Positions 5,794 through 6,499 of a stretch of 6,499 nucleotides of DNA are shown here, piece after piece (position 1 is the stretch's first letter; each line of letters starts with the position of its first letter). This DNA is from Fimenecus sp045594645 (GTDB taxonomy: Bacteria > Bacillota > Clostridia > Oscillospirales > Acutalibacteraceae), in the NCBI GenBank assembly GCA_045594645.1, contig JAZNYY010000084.1:1-6499 (forward strand). Direction: 5' to 3'. A program made the position numbers and the translations under genes. The notes beneath the pieces are model-generated. The model ran no database searches. It had not been told where the DNA came from and was given only the letters and a program-made list of their open reading frames with translations.

Positions 5794-6499
5794 TTAGTCG
5801 CGGTTGCGTCTGCCACCGAAACGCTTTTTGTTATCACGGCGGGGTGCTTCTTCAACATCGTTTTCGGGAGTAAGTCCCTTAACCTCGATGAGAGCATCAC
5901 GGCGAGAAAGGTTAAGTCTGCCCTGGTCGTCAATTTCAAGTACCTTTACAAGCACTGTATCACCAACATTAACAACATCTTCAACCTTTTCTGTGCGCTT
6001 AACATCAAGACGGCTGATGTGAACAAGTCCTTCCTTACCGGGAGCGATTTCAACGAATGCGCCGAAGCTCATAAGACGAGTTACAACACCGTTGTAAATT
6101 GCGCCGATTTCGGGGTCTTTTGCGATAAGCTCAACAATTGAAAGAGCACGCTTTGCATTTTCAAGGTCGATGCCTGAAATAAATACGCGTCCGTCCTCTT
6201 CAATGTCAATCTTAACTTCGCATTCTGCCTGAATCTTCTGAATAACCTTACCCTGCTTACCGATAACATCACCGATTTTTTCGGGGTCAATCTTTGTTGA
6301 GAGCATCTTGGGAGCATATTTTGAAAGCTCTGCGCGAGGCTCAGAAATGCAAGGAAGCATAATTTCATCAAGAATGTAATTTCTTGCCTTGTGAGTCTTT
6401 GCAAATGCTTCTTTAATGATTTCGGGTGTAAGACCATGTACTTTAAGGTCCATCTGAATAGCTGTGATACCGTTCTTTGTACCTGCTACCTTAAAGTCC
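5794..6499 (-). CDS. pnp: Polyribonucleotide nucleotidyltransferase, C-terminal part (5' end missing)
   Basis: The frame is open to the right edge; 234 C-terminal residues of a protein normally near 700 are visible. PNPase degrades RNA 3' to 5' by phosphorolysis as a ring-shaped trimer in the cytosol. The edge-most residues DFKVAGT (codons 6498-6478) belong to the second RNase PH domain. Their Asp and Lys match E. coli Asp492 and Lys494, catalytic/metal-site residues. A helix and linker follow, then a KH domain with the GKQG loop in IGDVIGKQGKVIQKI, then an S1 RNA-binding domain (GAIYNGVVTRLMSFGAFVEI through LNLSRRD). The tail after S1 is short, acidic then Arg/Gly-rich, a common RNA-binding ending. 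An internal ATG at 6453 could be mistaken for a start, but the homologous sequence continues upstream. The gene converges on the amidase gene across a shared terminator. Confidence 0.97.
   Translation of the reverse strand, partial: DFKVAGTKNGITAIQMDLKVHGLTPEIIKEAFAKTHKARNYILDEIMLPCISEPRAELSKYAPKMLSTKIDPEKIGDVIGKQGKVIQKIQAECEVKIDIEEDGRVFISGIDLENAKRALSIVELIAKDPEIGAIYNGVVTRLMSFGAFVEIAPGKEGLVHISRLDVKRTEKVEDVVNVGDTVLVKVLEIDDQGRLNLSRRDALIEVKGLTPENDVEEAPRRDNKKRFGGRRNRD

Noticed and set aside
6451..6453. ATG as the start of a 219-residue gene
   Set aside because: The reading frame continues upstream with the PNPase core motif DFKVAGT, so this is an internal Met of a gene cut by the window edge.

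Overview
The window reads as a piece of chromosome from a Gram-positive anaerobe of the class Clostridia, most likely an Oscillospiraceae/Ruminococcus-type gut bacterium. The grounds are GGAGG-type ribosome binding sites, sigma-A-like promoters with extended -10 boxes, moderate-to-low GC, secreted proteins with long Thr-rich linkers ending in Ala-Pro, and a lipoprotein with a DUF4474-like domain. The lineage is an inference from style, not from a marker gene. No mobile element, CRISPR array, tRNA or rRNA is visible.

Layout. Bases 1-621 (minus strand) hold the N-terminal 207 residues of a lipoprotein that runs off the left edge. Bases 622-784 are a divergent promoter region with two back-to-back promoters. 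Bases 785-3881 (plus strand) are a compact three-gene run: an adenosylhomocysteinase of the Thermotoga/archaeal type (ahcY), a membrane protein with an N-terminal prokaryotic RING-like zinc module and a DUF2628-like core, and UTP-glucose-1-phosphate uridylyltransferase (galU), closed by a rho-independent terminator. Bases 3990-5735 (plus) encode a secreted, C-terminally membrane-anchored amidase-signature enzyme with its own promoter. Bases 5794-6499 (minus) hold the C-terminal part of polynucleotide phosphorylase (pnp), which runs off the right edge and converges on the amidase gene, with a shared bidirectional terminator between them. No stretch over 300 bases lacks a gene.

How they fit together. 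ahcY, the RING/DUF2628 gene and galU look co-transcribed, but their known jobs (removing S-adenosylhomocysteine after methylation; making UDP-glucose for the envelope) do not form one pathway. The RING/DUF2628 protein has no known function. The lipoprotein and the amidase are both exported and both carry a Thr/Ala-Pro linker, so each appears to hold its outer domain away from the membrane. pnp is a housekeeping RNA-turnover gene. No new multi-gene system is evident. The least understood items are the RING/DUF2628 protein, the amidase-signature enzyme with an altered nucleophile motif, and the DUF4474-like lipoprotein.
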